Source of the DNA: Streptomyces sp. Je 1-369
GTDB taxonomy: Bacteria; Actinomycetota; Actinomycetes; Streptomycetales; Streptomycetaceae
DNA length: 64,000 bases
Reading direction: 5' to 3'
NCBI RefSeq assembly: GCF_026810505.1
Contig: NZ_CP101750.1
Coordinates: 8,234,515 to 8,298,514, forward strand
A model generated the notes under the pieces. The model was not told the DNA's origin. It was given only the letters and a program-made list of their open reading frames with translations, and did not search any database. Below are positions 45,414 through 54,720 of this stretch, one piece after another. The translations under genes and the position numbers were made by a program. Positions within the stretch are counted from its first letter, which is position 1. The number at the start of each line of letters is the position of its first letter.

Positions 45414-46286
45414 ATGACGACTCTCGGCGTGGTCTTCCGCCCCCAACTTCCCCCCGAGCGCCTGCGCGCCATGGTGCGCACCGCCGACGACGCGGGACTC
45501 GACGAGCTGTGGCTCTGGGAGGACTGCTTCCTGGAGAGCGGCATCGCCGCCGCGTCCGCCGCCCTCGCCTGGTCCGAGCGGCTGCGCGTGGGGGTGGGAC
45601 TCCTGCCCGTGCCGCTGCGGAACGTCGCCCTCGCCACCATGGAGGCGGCCACGCTGCACCGCCTCTTCCCCGACCGCGCCATGCTCGGCGTCGGACACGG
45701 CGTACAGGACTGGATGGGGCAGGTGGGCGCACGGGCCGAGTCGCCGGTCACTCTCCTGCGCGAACACCTCGACGCGATGCGGGCGCTGCTGGCGGGCGAA
45801 CGCGTGACGACCCACGGGCGGTACGTCCACCTCGACGGCGTGGCGCTCGACTGGCCGCCCGCGTCCGCCCCCGCGGTGTACGCGGGCGCGCGGGGTCCGC
45901 GCTCGCTGCGGCTCACAGGGGAGGCGGCGGACGGCACCATCCTGGACGCGAGCGTGACACCGGACGACGTACGCCGGGCACGCCAACTCATCGACGAGGG
46001 GCGGAAGTCGGCCGGGCGTGAGGGCGCCCACCCCGTGGTCGTCTACCTGCTCGCCGCGACCGGACCGGACGCGGAGACCCGGCTGCGCGCCGAGCTCCGC
46101 GGCGAGGGGCGGGACGGGATCGAGGGCCTCGGAGTCGCCGGGGACGCGGAGGCCGTCGCGGAGGCCGTCCGGCGACTCGCCGACGCGGGGGCCGACACGG
46201 TCGTCCTGCAACCCACCGCCGACGAACCGGACCCGGAGGGGTACATCCGCTTCGTCACGGACAAGGTGGCTCCGCTGATGTCCTGA
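45414..46286 (+). CDS. LLM-class (F420/FMN) oxidoreductase
   Basis: 290 residues of the luciferase-like TIM barrel: D-E-L-W-L-W-E-D, L-P-V-P-L-R-N-V-A-L-A-T-M-E-A-A-T-L, and G-V-G-H-G-V-Q-D-W-M-G-Q. The loop P-A-V-Y-A-G-A-R-G-P-R-S-L matches F420-dependent members common in actinobacteria. The substrate is unknown. Start ATG 45414 with AGGAAGG upstream. Confidence 0.88.
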   Translation: MTTLGVVFRPQLPPERLRAMVRTADDAGLDELWLWEDCFLESGIAAASAALAWSERLRVGVGLLPVPLRNVALATMEAATLHRLFPDRAMLGVGHGVQDWMGQVGARAESPVTLLREHLDAMRALLAGERVTTHGRYVHLDGVALDWPPASAPAVYAGARGPRSLRLTGEAADGTILDASVTPDDVRRARQLIDEGRKSAGREGAHPVVVYLLAATGPDAETRLRAELRGEGRDGIEGLGVAGDAEAVAEAVRRLADAGADTVVLQPTADEPDPEGYIRFVTDKVAPLMS

Positions 46287-46351
46287 CCAACCATCGCCGA
46301 CGCGCCGATCGCGGATCGCCCGGCCCATCGGCACACCCTATGCTCCCGCAC

Positions 46352-47347
46352 ATGGGACATAGGAATGCCGATGCTGTCACCGTCACAGCCGCCGATGCCG
46401 ACGATCGGGACAGAACAGCGCCCGGTGAATCAGGCACCGCGAGCAGCCCCGCCTCGCTCGACCTGAACCAACTCCGCACCTTCCTCGCCGTCTACCGCTC
46501 CGGGTCCTTCACCGCGGCCGCCCGCCTCCTGGGCCTGTCGCAGCCCACGGTGACCGCGCAGATCCGGTCCCTGGAGCGCAGGCTCGACCGGGAGCTCTTC
46601 GAGCGGCTCCCGCGCGGCGCGGCGCCCGCGCCCTTCGCGGACGAGCTGGCGGCCCGCATCGTCGAGCCGCTGGACGCGCTCGCCGAGGTCGCGGGCCACG
46701 GTGGCGACAGCGCGGCCGAGCCGGTGCACGTGGCGGGTCCGGCGGAGCTCCTCTCCCACTGTGTCCTGCCGCGCATCGCTCCGCTGGTGGAGAGGGGAGT
46801 GGTGCTGCGCGTCGCGACCGGCCTGACGGACGACCTCCTGGAGGAGATGCGCGCGGGCCGGCACGACCTTCTCATCGCCACGGCCCGTCCCCGAGCCCGG
46901 GCGCTGGCTTCCGTGCCACTCGCCGACGAGGAGTTCGTCCTGGTCACCTCGGCGGTCTGGGCGGCGCGGACCGGCGGGGCGGCGCGGCTCGCCGTGGACG
47001 GCCCCGCGGTGCTGCATGGCGTCCCCCTGGTGGCGTACGCCGAAGACCTGCCCATCGTCCGCCGCTACTGGCGCCACGTCTTCGGCAAGCGCCTGGTCTG
47101 CAAGCCCGCCGTCACCATGCCGGACCTGCGCGCGGTCAAGGCGGCCGTCGTGGGCGGCGCGGGCTTCAGCGTGCTGCCCCGCTACCTGTGCCTCGACGAA
47201 CTGTCGTCCGGCGCACTGGTCCTGCTCAACGACCCGGACGACCCGCCCATCAACACCGGCTACCTCGTCCAGCGCCCCGGCTCCTCGGACAACCCGCACG
47301 TAGCCCTGGTAAGAGACCACCTTCTGGAGTCCGCGCGCGGCTGGTAG
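46352..47347 (+). CDS. LysR family transcriptional regulator
   Basis: 331 residues. The HTH near residues 30-60 reads F-L-A-V-Y-R-S-G-S-F-T-A-A-A-R-L-L-G-L-S-Q-P-T-V-T-A-Q-I, followed by a linker helix and a periplasmic-binding-fold effector domain. About 28 Ala/Asp-rich residues precede the HTH; the start is uncertain because no clear ribosome site lies before ATG 46352 (an ATG at 46340 is in frame). It is on the same strand as the LLM gene 66 bases upstream, which it may regulate. Confidence 0.87.
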   Translation: MGHRNADAVTVTAADADDRDRTAPGESGTASSPASLDLNQLRTFLAVYRSGSFTAAARLLGLSQPTVTAQIRSLERRLDRELFERLPRGAAPAPFADELAARIVEPLDALAEVAGHGGDSAAEPVHVAGPAELLSHCVLPRIAPLVERGVVLRVATGLTDDLLEEMRAGRHDLLIATARPRARALASVPLADEEFVLVTSAVWAARTGGAARLAVDGPAVLHGVPLVAYAEDLPIVRRYWRHVFGKRLVCKPAVTMPDLRAVKAAVVGGAGFSVLPRYLCLDELSSGALVLLNDPDDPPINTGYLVQRPGSSDNPHVALVRDHLLESARGW

Positions 47348-47374
47348 CCGGGGGGACCGGGGTTGCGGCCGGAA

Positions 47375-48025
47375 TCAGTCCTCGGCGTCCCGCAGCTGCA
47401 ACCCGTTCTCCCAGATCGTGTTGAGCGTCGTGACGAGCCGCTCGTACGGGATGCGCTGCCCGAGCACGAACACCATGTACGCCATGCGGCTCACCATCAC
47501 GGACAGGGCGTGCGCGGTGACCAGCGGATCCAGGGCGGTGTCGGCCCGGCCGTTCTCCTGGAGGGTGCGGATGAGCTTGGCGTTGCGCCGGGCGAACGCG
47601 TTGCCACGCTCGATGCGCAACGCCATGAACTGCTCGTCGACCTGGGCGACTTGCTCGAACAGCGCCATGAGGCGGGCGTTCTTCTTGTACGCCCGCAGAT
47701 ACTCGCGGTTCGACGCGTCGATGAGCTTGCGGGGGTCGGTGATGCCGGTGCGCTCGCGCAGGTGCGGATGGAGCATCTCCTCCTGCACCTGCTCGACCAG
47801 CGCCTGGAAGATCTCTTCCTTGCTGTTGAAATACGTGTAGAACGACCCGGAGGCGACGTGGGCCGCCTTGGAGATGTCCGTGATGCGGGCGTCCAGGTAC
47901 CCGTCGCGCTCGAACACCTCGCGCGCGGCGGCGATCAGCGCGTTGCGCGTCCTGACGCCACGGGCGCTGCGGGGTGTGATCGGTTGCTTCTGGCCGCCGT
48001 CTGCGGCCGGGGCCTGGGCAGCCAC
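47375..48025 (-). CDS. TetR family transcriptional regulator
   Basis: 216 residues with the N-terminal HTH A-R-I-T-D-I-S-K-A-A-H-V-A-S-G-S-F-Y-T-Y-F-N-S-K-E-E and an all-helical ligand domain. It is convergent with the LysR gene and in line with the epoxide hydrolase gene upstream. Two near-identical palindromic boxes in the 49037-49220 promoter region are reasonable candidates for its operators, given the shared neighbourhood of hydrolase and acyl-CoA genes. GTG start at 48025. Confidence 0.9.
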   Translation of the reverse strand: MAAQAPAADGGQKQPITPRSARGVRTRNALIAAAREVFERDGYLDARITDISKAAHVASGSFYTYFNSKEEIFQALVEQVQEEMLHPHLRERTGITDPRKLIDASNREYLRAYKKNARLMALFEQVAQVDEQFMALRIERGNAFARRNAKLIRTLQENGRADTALDPLVTAHALSVMVSRMAYMVFVLGQRIPYERLVTTLNTIWENGLQLRDAED

Positions 48026-48094
48026 TGCGATCCATTCACTCTCGGTCGAACCACTGTCGGTCGAACCTGTACGTATCGGTGGCAGCGGATGCTA

Positions 48095-49036
48095 TCAGCC
48101 GACCTGGGAGAGGAAGTCGAGGAGAGCAGCGTTCACCTCGTCGGGCCGCTGCTGCTGGATCCAGTGGCCGCCGCCTTCGAGCACGATGTGGCCGCGCTGA
48201 TCGGTCAGCATGTGGTCGAGGTCCTTCGCCGGCATGAACTGGCCGACGGGGTCCTTGGAGCCGGTGAGGAACAGTGAGGGCTGGGTGACGCGGCGGTCGG
48301 CCAGGTGCTCGGTGAGCTCCCAGTTGCGGTCGAGGTTGCGGTAGTAGTTGAGCCCGCCGGTGAACCCGGTGCGCTCGAACGTCTCGACGTAGTAGGCGAG
48401 TTCCGCCTCGTCGAGCCACGGCGGGGGCGACGACGGCTCGTCGTGCTGCTCGGCCCAACGGGCGGAGTAGATCTCCTTCGCCACGAGCGTCCTGCGCACG
48501 TTGCGGCCGAGGGCCGCGTCCGCCGCGCCGGGCTCCTGGAACCACACCATGTAGAAGTCCTCGCCGAGCCGCTTGCGCAGGATCGGGATCGGGGGAGCCG
48601 GGGCCCGCCGCGTCACCGGCACGCTCATCCCGGCGACGGCCCGCACCCGCTCCGGGCGGGCCAGGGCCATCTGCCACACCACCATGGCACCCCAGTCGTG
48701 CCCCACGAAGACGGCGTCGTCCGCGCCCACGTCGTCGAGGACCGCGGCCAGGTCGCCGCAGAGCGTCAGGATGTCGTACGCCTCGACGTCGGCAGGCCGC
48801 GAGCTCCCGCCGTACCCCCGCATGTCGGGGACGAGGACGCGGTACCCCGCGCTCGCCAGCGCGAAGACCTGGTGACGCCAGGAGAACGCCAGCTCAGGGA
48901 AGCCATGGCACAGGACCACCGGAGGCCTGCCCGGCCGCGCCTCACCATGGTCGAAGACGCGGAGTGTGATGTCGCCCGAGGTGACCTCGCGCGTCGCGAC
49001 GCGCTCCCACTCGGCGCGGGTGACGTGTGTCGGCAT
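48095..49036 (-). CDS. Epoxide hydrolase-like alpha/beta hydrolase
   Basis: 313 residues. Oxyanion motif C-H-G-F-P-E, nucleophile Asp in V-G-H-D-W-G-A-M-V, lid tyrosines (F-Y-M-V-W-F and L-A-Y-Y-V-E-T-F), acid Asp in G-S-K-D-P-V and His in G-G-G-H-W-I-Q-Q. These are the features of soluble epoxide hydrolases; the pocket residues do not identify the substrate. ATG 49036 follows GGAGG. Divergent from a HAD-type protein that resembles the N-terminal phosphatase half of mammalian epoxide hydrolase. Confidence 0.88.
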   Translation of the reverse strand: MPTHVTRAEWERVATREVTSGDITLRVFDHGEARPGRPPVVLCHGFPELAFSWRHQVFALASAGYRVLVPDMRGYGGSSRPADVEAYDILTLCGDLAAVLDDVGADDAVFVGHDWGAMVVWQMALARPERVRAVAGMSVPVTRRAPAPPIPILRKRLGEDFYMVWFQEPGAADAALGRNVRRTLVAKEIYSARWAEQHDEPSSPPPWLDEAELAYYVETFERTGFTGGLNYYRNLDRNWELTEHLADRRVTQPSLFLTGSKDPVGQFMPAKDLDHMLTDQRGHIVLEGGGHWIQQQRPDEVNAALLDFLSQVG

Positions 49037-49062
49037 GTGCAGAACCTCCGTGGTCCGCGCTC

Positions 49063-49087
49063 TGAACTTGACGTTGGATTCAATATA
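49063..49087. promoter_or_regulatory. Operator-like box 1, epoxide hydrolase/HAD promoter
   Basis: TGAAC-N10-TGGATTCAATA: TGAA (49063-49066) and TTCA (49079-49082) are inverted with a 12-base spacer. It shares most positions with box 2 at 49134-49158. Located 27-51 bases upstream of the epoxide hydrolase start. Confidence 0.6.
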
Positions 49088-49133
49088 CAAGCCGAAGCGG
49101 TCGTCCGGCGGGCGCGGCGGCCTCTCGCACTCT

Positions 49134-49158
49134 TGAACCTGAACCCGGATTCAAATAC
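49134..49158. promoter_or_regulatory. Operator-like box 2, epoxide hydrolase/HAD promoter
   Basis: TGAACCTGAACCCGGATTCA then AATAC: the same TGAA-N12-TTCA design as box 1, displaced by 71 bp and nearer the HAD gene. Paired boxes at a divergent promoter suggest one regulator controlling both genes. Confidence 0.6.
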
Positions 49159-49220
49159 GTTGACGGAACTCAAAGCGGCCCAAGGCGGCTCAAGGCGCGT
49201 CGGCGACGACGAGGGGTGAC

Positions 49221-49880
49221 ATGAACGTACGGGTACGCACGGCGGTCCTGTTCGACTTCGGCGGGGTGCTGACCACCAGCGTCGTCACCGCCTTCGAGGA
49301 GCTCGGCACGGAAATCGCCGACGATCCGGAACTGTTGCTACGGCTCCTCTCCAAGGACGAGGAGAGCAGCGCCCTGCTCGTGGCGCACGAGGAAGGCCGC
49401 ATCAAGGAGTCGGAGTTCGAGAACGGCCTCGCGGCGCGGCTGCGGGCCCACGGCGCGCCGGTCGAGGGCCCCGGGCTCGTGCGCCGCATCCAGACAGGAC
49501 TGCGCCCCGACCCCGACATGATCACTCTCGTGGCAACGCTCCGGGCCGAGGGGCGACGCGTGGGCCTGCTCTCCAACTCCCTCGGAGACCGCTGCTACGA
49601 AGGCTTCGACCTGCCCGCGATGTTCGACGCCGTCACGGTGTCCGGGGAGATCGGCGTGCGCAAGCCGTCCCGCCGCGCCTACGCCGTCGCCTGCGAGCGT
49701 CTCGGCGTACGGCCCGAGGACACCGTGATGGTGGACGACTTGCCGCAGAACATCGTCGCGGCGGAGCGGCTCGGCATCGCCGGCGTCGTACACCGCGACG
49801 CTCCCACGACCGCGACCGGGCTGGCGAAACTCCTCGCACCGCCGTCCGCGGACGGGCGGAGCGGGCCGCGGCGCAGCTGA
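49221..49880 (+). CDS. HAD-family hydrolase, epoxide-hydrolase N-domain type
   Basis: 219 residues. HAD motif I is V-L-F-D-F-G-G-V-L (nucleophile Asp, second Asp replaced by Gly as is usual in this subfamily), motif II L-L-S-N-S, the Lys in I-G-V-R-K-P, and motif IV V-M-V-D-D-L-P-Q-N. It is probably a phosphatase. Divergent from the epoxide hydrolase with a shared promoter region holding two operator-like boxes. A run of ACTCCGGACCAGGAT-type direct repeats follows the gene (49900-49945). Confidence 0.86.
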   Translation: MNVRVRTAVLFDFGGVLTTSVVTAFEELGTEIADDPELLLRLLSKDEESSALLVAHEEGRIKESEFENGLAARLRAHGAPVEGPGLVRRIQTGLRPDPDMITLVATLRAEGRRVGLLSNSLGDRCYEGFDLPAMFDAVTVSGEIGVRKPSRRAYAVACERLGVRPEDTVMVDDLPQNIVAAERLGIAGVVHRDAPTTATGLAKLLAPPSADGRSGPRRS

Positions 49881-49974
49881 GGAAAACCCCTGCGCCCGGA
49901 CCCGGCTCCGGACCAGGATCCGGACGAGACTCCGGACCAGGATTGCCTGACCCACCACCGTTGGAGGACGACCC

Positions 49975-51195
49975 GTGTTCGACGTGACCGACAGGGCCAA
50001 GGAGTACCAGGAGCGGCTGCTCGCCTTCATGGACGAGCACGTCTACCCCGCCGAGGCGGTGTACGAGGCCCAGATGGCGGAGTCGGGCGACCCGCACTTC
50101 CACCCGCCGGTCCTCGAGGAGCTCAAGGCGGAGGCGAGGAAGCAGGGTCTGTGGAACCTCTTCCACCCGCACCCCGAGTGGGGCCCGGGCCTGACCAACC
50201 TGGAGTACGCCACGCTGGCCGAGATCATGGGCCGCAGCGCGCACCTCGCCCCCGAAGCCACCAACTGCAACGCGCCGGACACCGGCAACATGGAGGTCCT
50301 CACGCTCTTCGGCACCGAGGAGCACAAGGAGAAGTGGCTGAAGCCGCTGCTCGCCGGTGAGATCGCCTCCGCGTTCGCCATGACCGAGCCCGCCGTCGCC
50401 AGCTCCGACGCCCGCAACATCGAGATGCGGATGGTCCGCGACGGCGACGACTACGTACTCAACGGCCGCAAATGGTGGACCTCCAACGCCCTGCACAAGA
50501 ACTGCCGGGTGCTCATCGTCATGGGCAAGACCGACCCGGACGGGCCGGGCCACCGCCAGCAGAGCATGATGGTCGTCCCGCTCGACACCCCCGGCGTCAC
50601 GGTCCTGCGCAACCTCCCCGTCTTCGGCTACCAGGACCGCGAGGGCCACGCGGAGGTGCTCTTCGAGGACGTACGCGTCCCCGCCACGGCACTGCTCGCG
50701 GGCGAGGGCGACGGCTTCATGATCAGCCAGGCGCGGCTCGGCCCCGGCCGCATCCACCACTGCATGCGCACGATCGGCATGGCGGAGCGTGCGCTGGACC
50801 TGATGATCGACCGCGCCCGGTCCCGTACGACGTTCGGGGCGCCGCTCGCCGACCGGGCGAACATCCAGGACTGGATCGCCGAGTCCCGCGTCGAGATCGA
50901 CATGGCGCGCCTGCTGACCCTCAGGGCCGCGTACCTGATGGACACCGTCGGCAACAAGGAGGCGCGGACGGAGATCGCCGCCATCAAGGTCGCCGCGCCC
51001 GAGGTCGCGCTCAAGGTCGTCGACCGGGCCATCCAGGTGCACGGCGGCGCCGGTGTCAGCGACGACTTCCCGCTCGCCAGCATGTACGCCCATCTGCGCA
51101 CCCTGCGGCTCGCGGACGGTCCGGACGAGGTGCACAAGCGCGCCATCGCCCTGCGGGAACTGCGCCGCCGCGACAACGAGCGGACGGGCCGATGA
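49975..51195 (+). CDS. Acyl-CoA dehydrogenase
   Basis: 406 residues: [12 protein letters not shown] at the FAD/substrate segment, W-W-T-S-N-A-L, R-x-T-F-G-A-P-L and the C-terminal [16 protein letters not shown]. It oxidises an acyl-CoA to the 2-enoyl-CoA, passing electrons to ETF. The length and tail fit the long-chain or branched-type ACAD11-like group; chain preference is unknown. GTG 49975 follows GGAGG. ATGA overlap with the SDR gene indicates a two-gene unit. Confidence 0.93.
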   Translation: MFDVTDRAKEYQERLLAFMDEHVYPAEAVYEAQMAESGDPHFHPPVLEELKAEARKQGLWNLFHPHPEWGPGLTNLEYATLAEIMGRSAHLAPEATNCNAPDTGNMEVLTLFGTEEHKEKWLKPLLAGEIASAFAMTEPAVASSDARNIEMRMVRDGDDYVLNGRKWWTSNALHKNCRVLIVMGKTDPDGPGHRQQSMMVVPLDTPGVTVLRNLPVFGYQDREGHAEVLFEDVRVPATALLAGEGDGFMISQARLGPGRIHHCMRTIGMAERALDLMIDRARSRTTFGAPLADRANIQDWIAESRVEIDMARLLTLRAAYLMDTVGNKEARTEIAAIKVAAPEVALKVVDRAIQVHGGAGVSDDFPLASMYAHLRTLRLADGPDEVHKRAIALRELRRRDNERTGR

Positions 51196-51962
51196 GCGCG
51201 CCGCGTGCCCCGCAGGGCTCCCTGTCCGGGAAGGTCGCCGTCGTCACCGGCGCCTCGCGGGGCATCGGACTCGCGGCGGCCGCCGCGCTGCGCGACCGCG
51301 GGGCGCAGGTCGTCGTCACCTCGCGCAGCGAGGAGCGAGCCAAGGAGGCGGCGTCCCGACTCGGCGACGGGGTGACCGGCTTCGGCGCCCACGCCACCGA
51401 CGAGGACGCCGCGCGCGCCTGCGTCGAGCACACCGTCGCGACGTACGGCAGCCTCGACATCCTCGTCAACAACGCCGGTACGAACCCCGCGTACGGCCCG
51501 GTCGTCGACCAGGACCACGGGCGCTTCGCCAAGACGATGGACGTCAACCTCTGGGCGCCGATCCTGTGGACGTCGCTCGCGGTGAAGGCGTGGATGGGCG
51601 AGCACGGCGGCTCCGTCGTCAACACCGCCTCCATCGGCGGCCTCTCGGTCGCCCAGGACGTCGGCATCTACCACGTCTCCAGGGCCGCGCTCATCCACCT
51701 CACCAAGCAACTCGCCCTGGAGCTCGCCCCGAAGGTCCGCGTCAACGCCATCGCTCCAGGAGTGGTCCGCACGAAGCTCGCCGAGGCGCTGTGGGAGGAG
51801 AACGAGGCCCGGGTCGCCGCGGCCACCCCGCTGGGCCGCATCGGCGAACCCGAGGACCTGGGGGAGGCCGTGGCGTTCCTCGCCGGGGACGGCGCCCGCT
51901 GGATCACGGGGGAGACCCTGGTGGTGGACGGCGGCCAGCTCCTCGGGGGCGGCCCGCTGTAA
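51192..51962 (+). CDS. Short-chain dehydrogenase with Arg for the catalytic Lys
   Basis: 256 residues of classical SDR fold: T-G-A-S-R-G-I-G cofactor loop, N-N-A-G, catalytic Ser in N-T-A-S-I-G-G, and the Tyr motif Y-H-V-S-R-A-A-L. The active-site motif is normally Y-x-x-x-K; here the codon is AGG, Arg (51680-51682). [12 protein letters not shown] and the C-terminal T-L-V-V-D-G-G are normal. It is coupled to the acyl-CoA dehydrogenase and would be expected to act on a hydroxyacyl- or ketoacyl intermediate, but the Lys change makes activity uncertain. Confidence 0.9.
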   Translation: MSAPRAPQGSLSGKVAVVTGASRGIGLAAAAALRDRGAQVVVTSRSEERAKEAASRLGDGVTGFGAHATDEDAARACVEHTVATYGSLDILVNNAGTNPAYGPVVDQDHGRFAKTMDVNLWAPILWTSLAVKAWMGEHGGSVVNTASIGGLSVAQDVGIYHVSRAALIHLTKQLALELAPKVRVNAIAPGVVRTKLAEALWEENEARVAAATPLGRIGEPEDLGEAVAFLAGDGARWITGETLVVDGGQLLGGGPL

Positions 51963-52099
51963 CGCTCCGCCTACCGCATGTCCTCCGTACCGCAGGACGT
52001 CGCCCGATGTTCGCCCCCGCGTCACCCGCCCGATCCGCGAGTGGGCGAACATCTGGGGTCAGGTCGAGATCCATTTCGCGGTACCCCGAGGGGACAACG

Positions 52100-53263
52100 T
52101 TGCAACGCCCACGTCCAGGACGTACGTACCACCGAGGAGGGGGAGCGCGTGTCGCGGTCTCCCTCACGGCTCTGCTGTCGCTGTTACTGACGGGCTGCGG
52201 TGTCGCGGGCCTCGGGGGCGACGGTGACGACGGGGGCGGGGACGAGGGGGCGGCCGCGGGTGCCGCCGCCATCGCCGGGATCGACTGTGCCGACGCGGGC
52301 AAGGTCCAGGGGACCGGGTCGAGCGCTCAGCAGAACGCGATGAAGTACTGGATCAAGCACTACCAGCGCGCGTGCCCGAAGGTGCGGATCGCCTACAACC
52401 CGATCGGGTCCGGCGCGGGCGGCGCGCAGTTCCTGCGGGGGGCGACCGCGTTCGGCGGCTCCGACAGCGCGCTCAAGCCGGACGAGATCGAGCGCTCGAA
52501 GGACGTCTGCCGGGGCGGGCGGGCCATCGACCTGCCCATGGTCGGCGGCCCCATCGCGATCGGCTACGACGTGCCGGGCGCCGACGACCTGGTGCTCGAC
52601 GCGCCCACCCTCGCCAAGATCTTCGACCGGAGGATCACCGAGTGGGACGACCCGGAGATCCGGCGGCTCAACCCGGGCGCCGAGCTGCCGGCGATGCCCA
52701 TCCGTCCCGTGCACCGGTCGGACGACTCCGGCACGACCCAGAACTTCCAGGCCTACCTCGCGGGCGCGGCCCCCGCGGCCTGGCCCCACCCGGTGGCCAA
52801 GTCCTGGCAGGGGAGGGGCGGCGCGTCCGCGAGCGGGTCGAGCGGCGTCGCCTCGGAGGTGACCTCCGGCGTCGGAGCGATCGGATACTTCGAGCTGTCC
52901 TTCGCGCGGGCCCGTCAGATCAAGACGGTGAACATCGACACGGGCGCGCCGACCCCGGTCGCACCGACTCCCGCGACGGCGTCGGCGGGCATCGCGGCCG
53001 CTCAGGTCGCCGGCCAGGGCAAGGACATGAAACTGAAGTTCCGCTACGGCGTCTCGACGCCAGGCGCGTACCCGATCGTCCAGGTCACCTACGAGATCGT
53101 CTGCGACAAGGGCAACCCCCAGGCGACCCTGCCCGCGCTCAAGTCGTTCCTGACCTACACCGCGAGCAAGGCAGGACAGAAGGACCTGTCCCGCCTGAAC
53201 TACGCCCCCCTGCCGGAGACGGTCGCCGGACAGGTACGCGACGTGGTGGACACACTCTCCTGA
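52100..53263 (+). CDS. PstS-like phosphate-binding lipoprotein, orphan
   Basis: 387 residues. The signal ends in lipobox L-L-L-T-G-C-G, so the mature protein is lipid-anchored outside the membrane. The binding fold contains G-T-G-S-S-A-Q-Q, Y-N-P-I-G-S-G-A-G and R-S-D-D-S-G-T-T, the phosphate-contacting loops of PstS. The C-terminus has V-T-Y-E-I-V as in streptomycete PstS proteins. No pstC, pstA or pstB is adjacent. TTG 52100 is chosen for GAGGGG upstream and the position of the signal peptide. Residue 29, inside the signal, is a TTA codon (52184-52186), so translation probably needs bldA. Confidence 0.88.
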   Translation: MQRPRPGRTYHRGGGARVAVSLTALLSLLLTGCGVAGLGGDGDDGGGDEGAAAGAAAIAGIDCADAGKVQGTGSSAQQNAMKYWIKHYQRACPKVRIAYNPIGSGAGGAQFLRGATAFGGSDSALKPDEIERSKDVCRGGRAIDLPMVGGPIAIGYDVPGADDLVLDAPTLAKIFDRRITEWDDPEIRRLNPGAELPAMPIRPVHRSDDSGTTQNFQAYLAGAAPAAWPHPVAKSWQGRGGASASGSSGVASEVTSGVGAIGYFELSFARARQIKTVNIDTGAPTPVAPTPATASAGIAAAQVAGQGKDMKLKFRYGVSTPGAYPIVQVTYEIVCDKGNPQATLPALKSFLTYTASKAGQKDLSRLNYAPLPETVAGQVRDVVDTLS

Positions 53264-53337
53264 CGCGGGCGTCGACTTCGGCCCTGAAGGTGGCGTCGGC
53301 GGGCAGTCGAGCGCGCCCGCCTCGTCCACGGCCGCAC

Positions 53338-53733
53338 CTACGCCACCGCGGTCCCCTCCAACTCGACCAGCTGGCCGGGGACCGCCAGGCGCGTCACCCC
53401 GAGCATCGTGGTGGTCGGTGCGACGTCGGCGGCGGCCAACCGGCCTGCCAGGACGCCGTAGTGCTGGAAGAGCAGGTCGACGTCGGTCGTGTAGACGTTG
53501 AGGCGGACGAGGTTCGCGAGGGACATGCCGGACTCGGTGAGCACCGCCTTCACGTTGTCGACGCTCAGCGCCAGTTGCGCGGCCATGTCACCGTCGTGTT
53601 CGGGCTTGCCTGCGCCGCTCATCGCGGTCTGACCCGAGATGTACAAGGTGCGTGCGTGCCCGGAGACGAGCTCGCCCTGGTTGAAGCCCATCTCCGTCGA
53701 CCAGGTCACCGGGTTGACTGCGTTTCGTTCCAT
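53338..53733 (-). CDS. RidA-family (YjgF) protein
   Basis: 131 residues: L-Y-I-S-G-Q-T-A, V-R-L-N-V-Y-T-T-D and the C-terminal L-V-E-L-E-G-T-A-V-A. RidA proteins hydrolyse reactive enamine/imine intermediates; the Arg of the usual active site is present in the V-R-L-N segment. Divergent from a disrupted YafY-type regulator, with a 9-bp inverted repeat between them. That pairing suggests the regulator once controlled this gene. Confidence 0.88.
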   Translation of the reverse strand: MERNAVNPVTWSTEMGFNQGELVSGHARTLYISGQTAMSGAGKPEHDGDMAAQLALSVDNVKAVLTESGMSLANLVRLNVYTTDVDLLFQHYGVLAGRLAAADVAPTTTMLGVTRLAVPGQLVELEGTAVA

Positions 53734-53788
53734 GATCTCGCTCGCTCCATTCGGTCTGCTTCGCATCGCTTGCAGGAGCCTCGCAGCA

Positions 53789-53813
53789 ATACATGACATC
53801 CCTCGTCATGTAT
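53789..53813. promoter_or_regulatory. Palindrome between RidA and the YafY-type gene
   Basis: ATACATGAC (53789-53797) is repeated exactly in reverse as GTCATGTAT (53805-53813) with a 7-base spacer. It lies in the divergent promoter region just before the regulator's ATG (53832) and is a probable operator for it. Confidence 0.7.
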
Positions 53814-53831
53814 TTCGCCAGGGTTTTCGTA

Positions 53832-54720
53832 TGCGCGCCGACCGACTGGTTTTCCTGGTGCTCCTCCTGCGTCGGCGCGGCCGGATGACGGCGGACGCGC
53901 TCGCCGGTGAGCTGGAGGTGTCCACCCGCACAGTGCTGCGCGACATGGAAGCGCTCTCCGTGGCCGGTGTCCCCGTCTACGCCGAGCGCGGCCGAAACGG
54001 CGGGTTCGCGCTGCTGCCGGACTTCCGGACGGCACTCACCGGACTGAACCACGACGAGGCGCTCGCCCTTCTGGTCGCCGGATCACGGCGCGGCGCGCAG
54101 CTGTTCGGCCTCGGCTCGGCGCTCGCCTCGGCCATGCTGAAGGTGTTCGACGCGCTGCCCGAGAGCCTCAAGGGCTCCGCGGCGGGCGCGGCCCAACGCT
54201 TGCTCATCGACCCGGAGACGGACCTCCTCGCGCGCCGCGTCGACAGCGAAGACCTGCCCGAGGCGATCGTGGCCGAGGTCCGGCGCGCGGTGTTCGCCGG
54301 GCACAGGCCGCGCATCCACTACACGGCTGTGGGCCAGGCTCCGAAGTGGCACTCGACGAACCCGCGCGGCGACCGGAAGCGGTCGACCTGGACCGCGCCT
54401 GGCAGGAACGCAACACGCGGTTCCGCGACGGCGGCGACGACCGGGTCACCGTGCGGGTAAGGGTGGCCCCGGAACGTCGCAAAGACCTCGTGGCCACGGC
54501 GCTGGCAGTGTGCGACGAGGACGGAGAGGACGAGGGGCGGCTGTGGTTGGGCCTCGTCTTTCAGAATGCCCGGCACGCCGAGTGGGCCCTGTGGCAGCTC
54601 ACCACGCATGCCGAGGTCCTGGCCCCGGAGTGGTTGCGCACGTCGCTGCACGACCGTGCCGCCGCGATCGCCGCGCTCTACGCGCCGCCGCCTCGCCGAG
54701 AAGACCGCTCAGGGCGGTGA
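53832..54720 (+). pseudogene. YafY/WYL-type regulator, internally deleted and frameshifted
   Basis: From ATG 53832 the DeoR-like HTH (M-T-A-D-A-L-A-G-E-L-E-V-S-T-R-T-V-L-R-D-M-E) and following helices are intact. The WYL domain begins (R-I-H-Y-T-A-V) and stops making sense after Q-A-P-K-W near 54345. The rest of the family pattern (A-L-D-E-P-A-R-R-P-E-A-V-D-L-D-R-A-W, to A-A-I-A-A-L-Y-A) continues in another frame to 54720. About 50 codons of the WYL core are missing at the junction. The first frame would give a truncated HTH protein; ligand sensing is lost. Confidence 0.78.
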
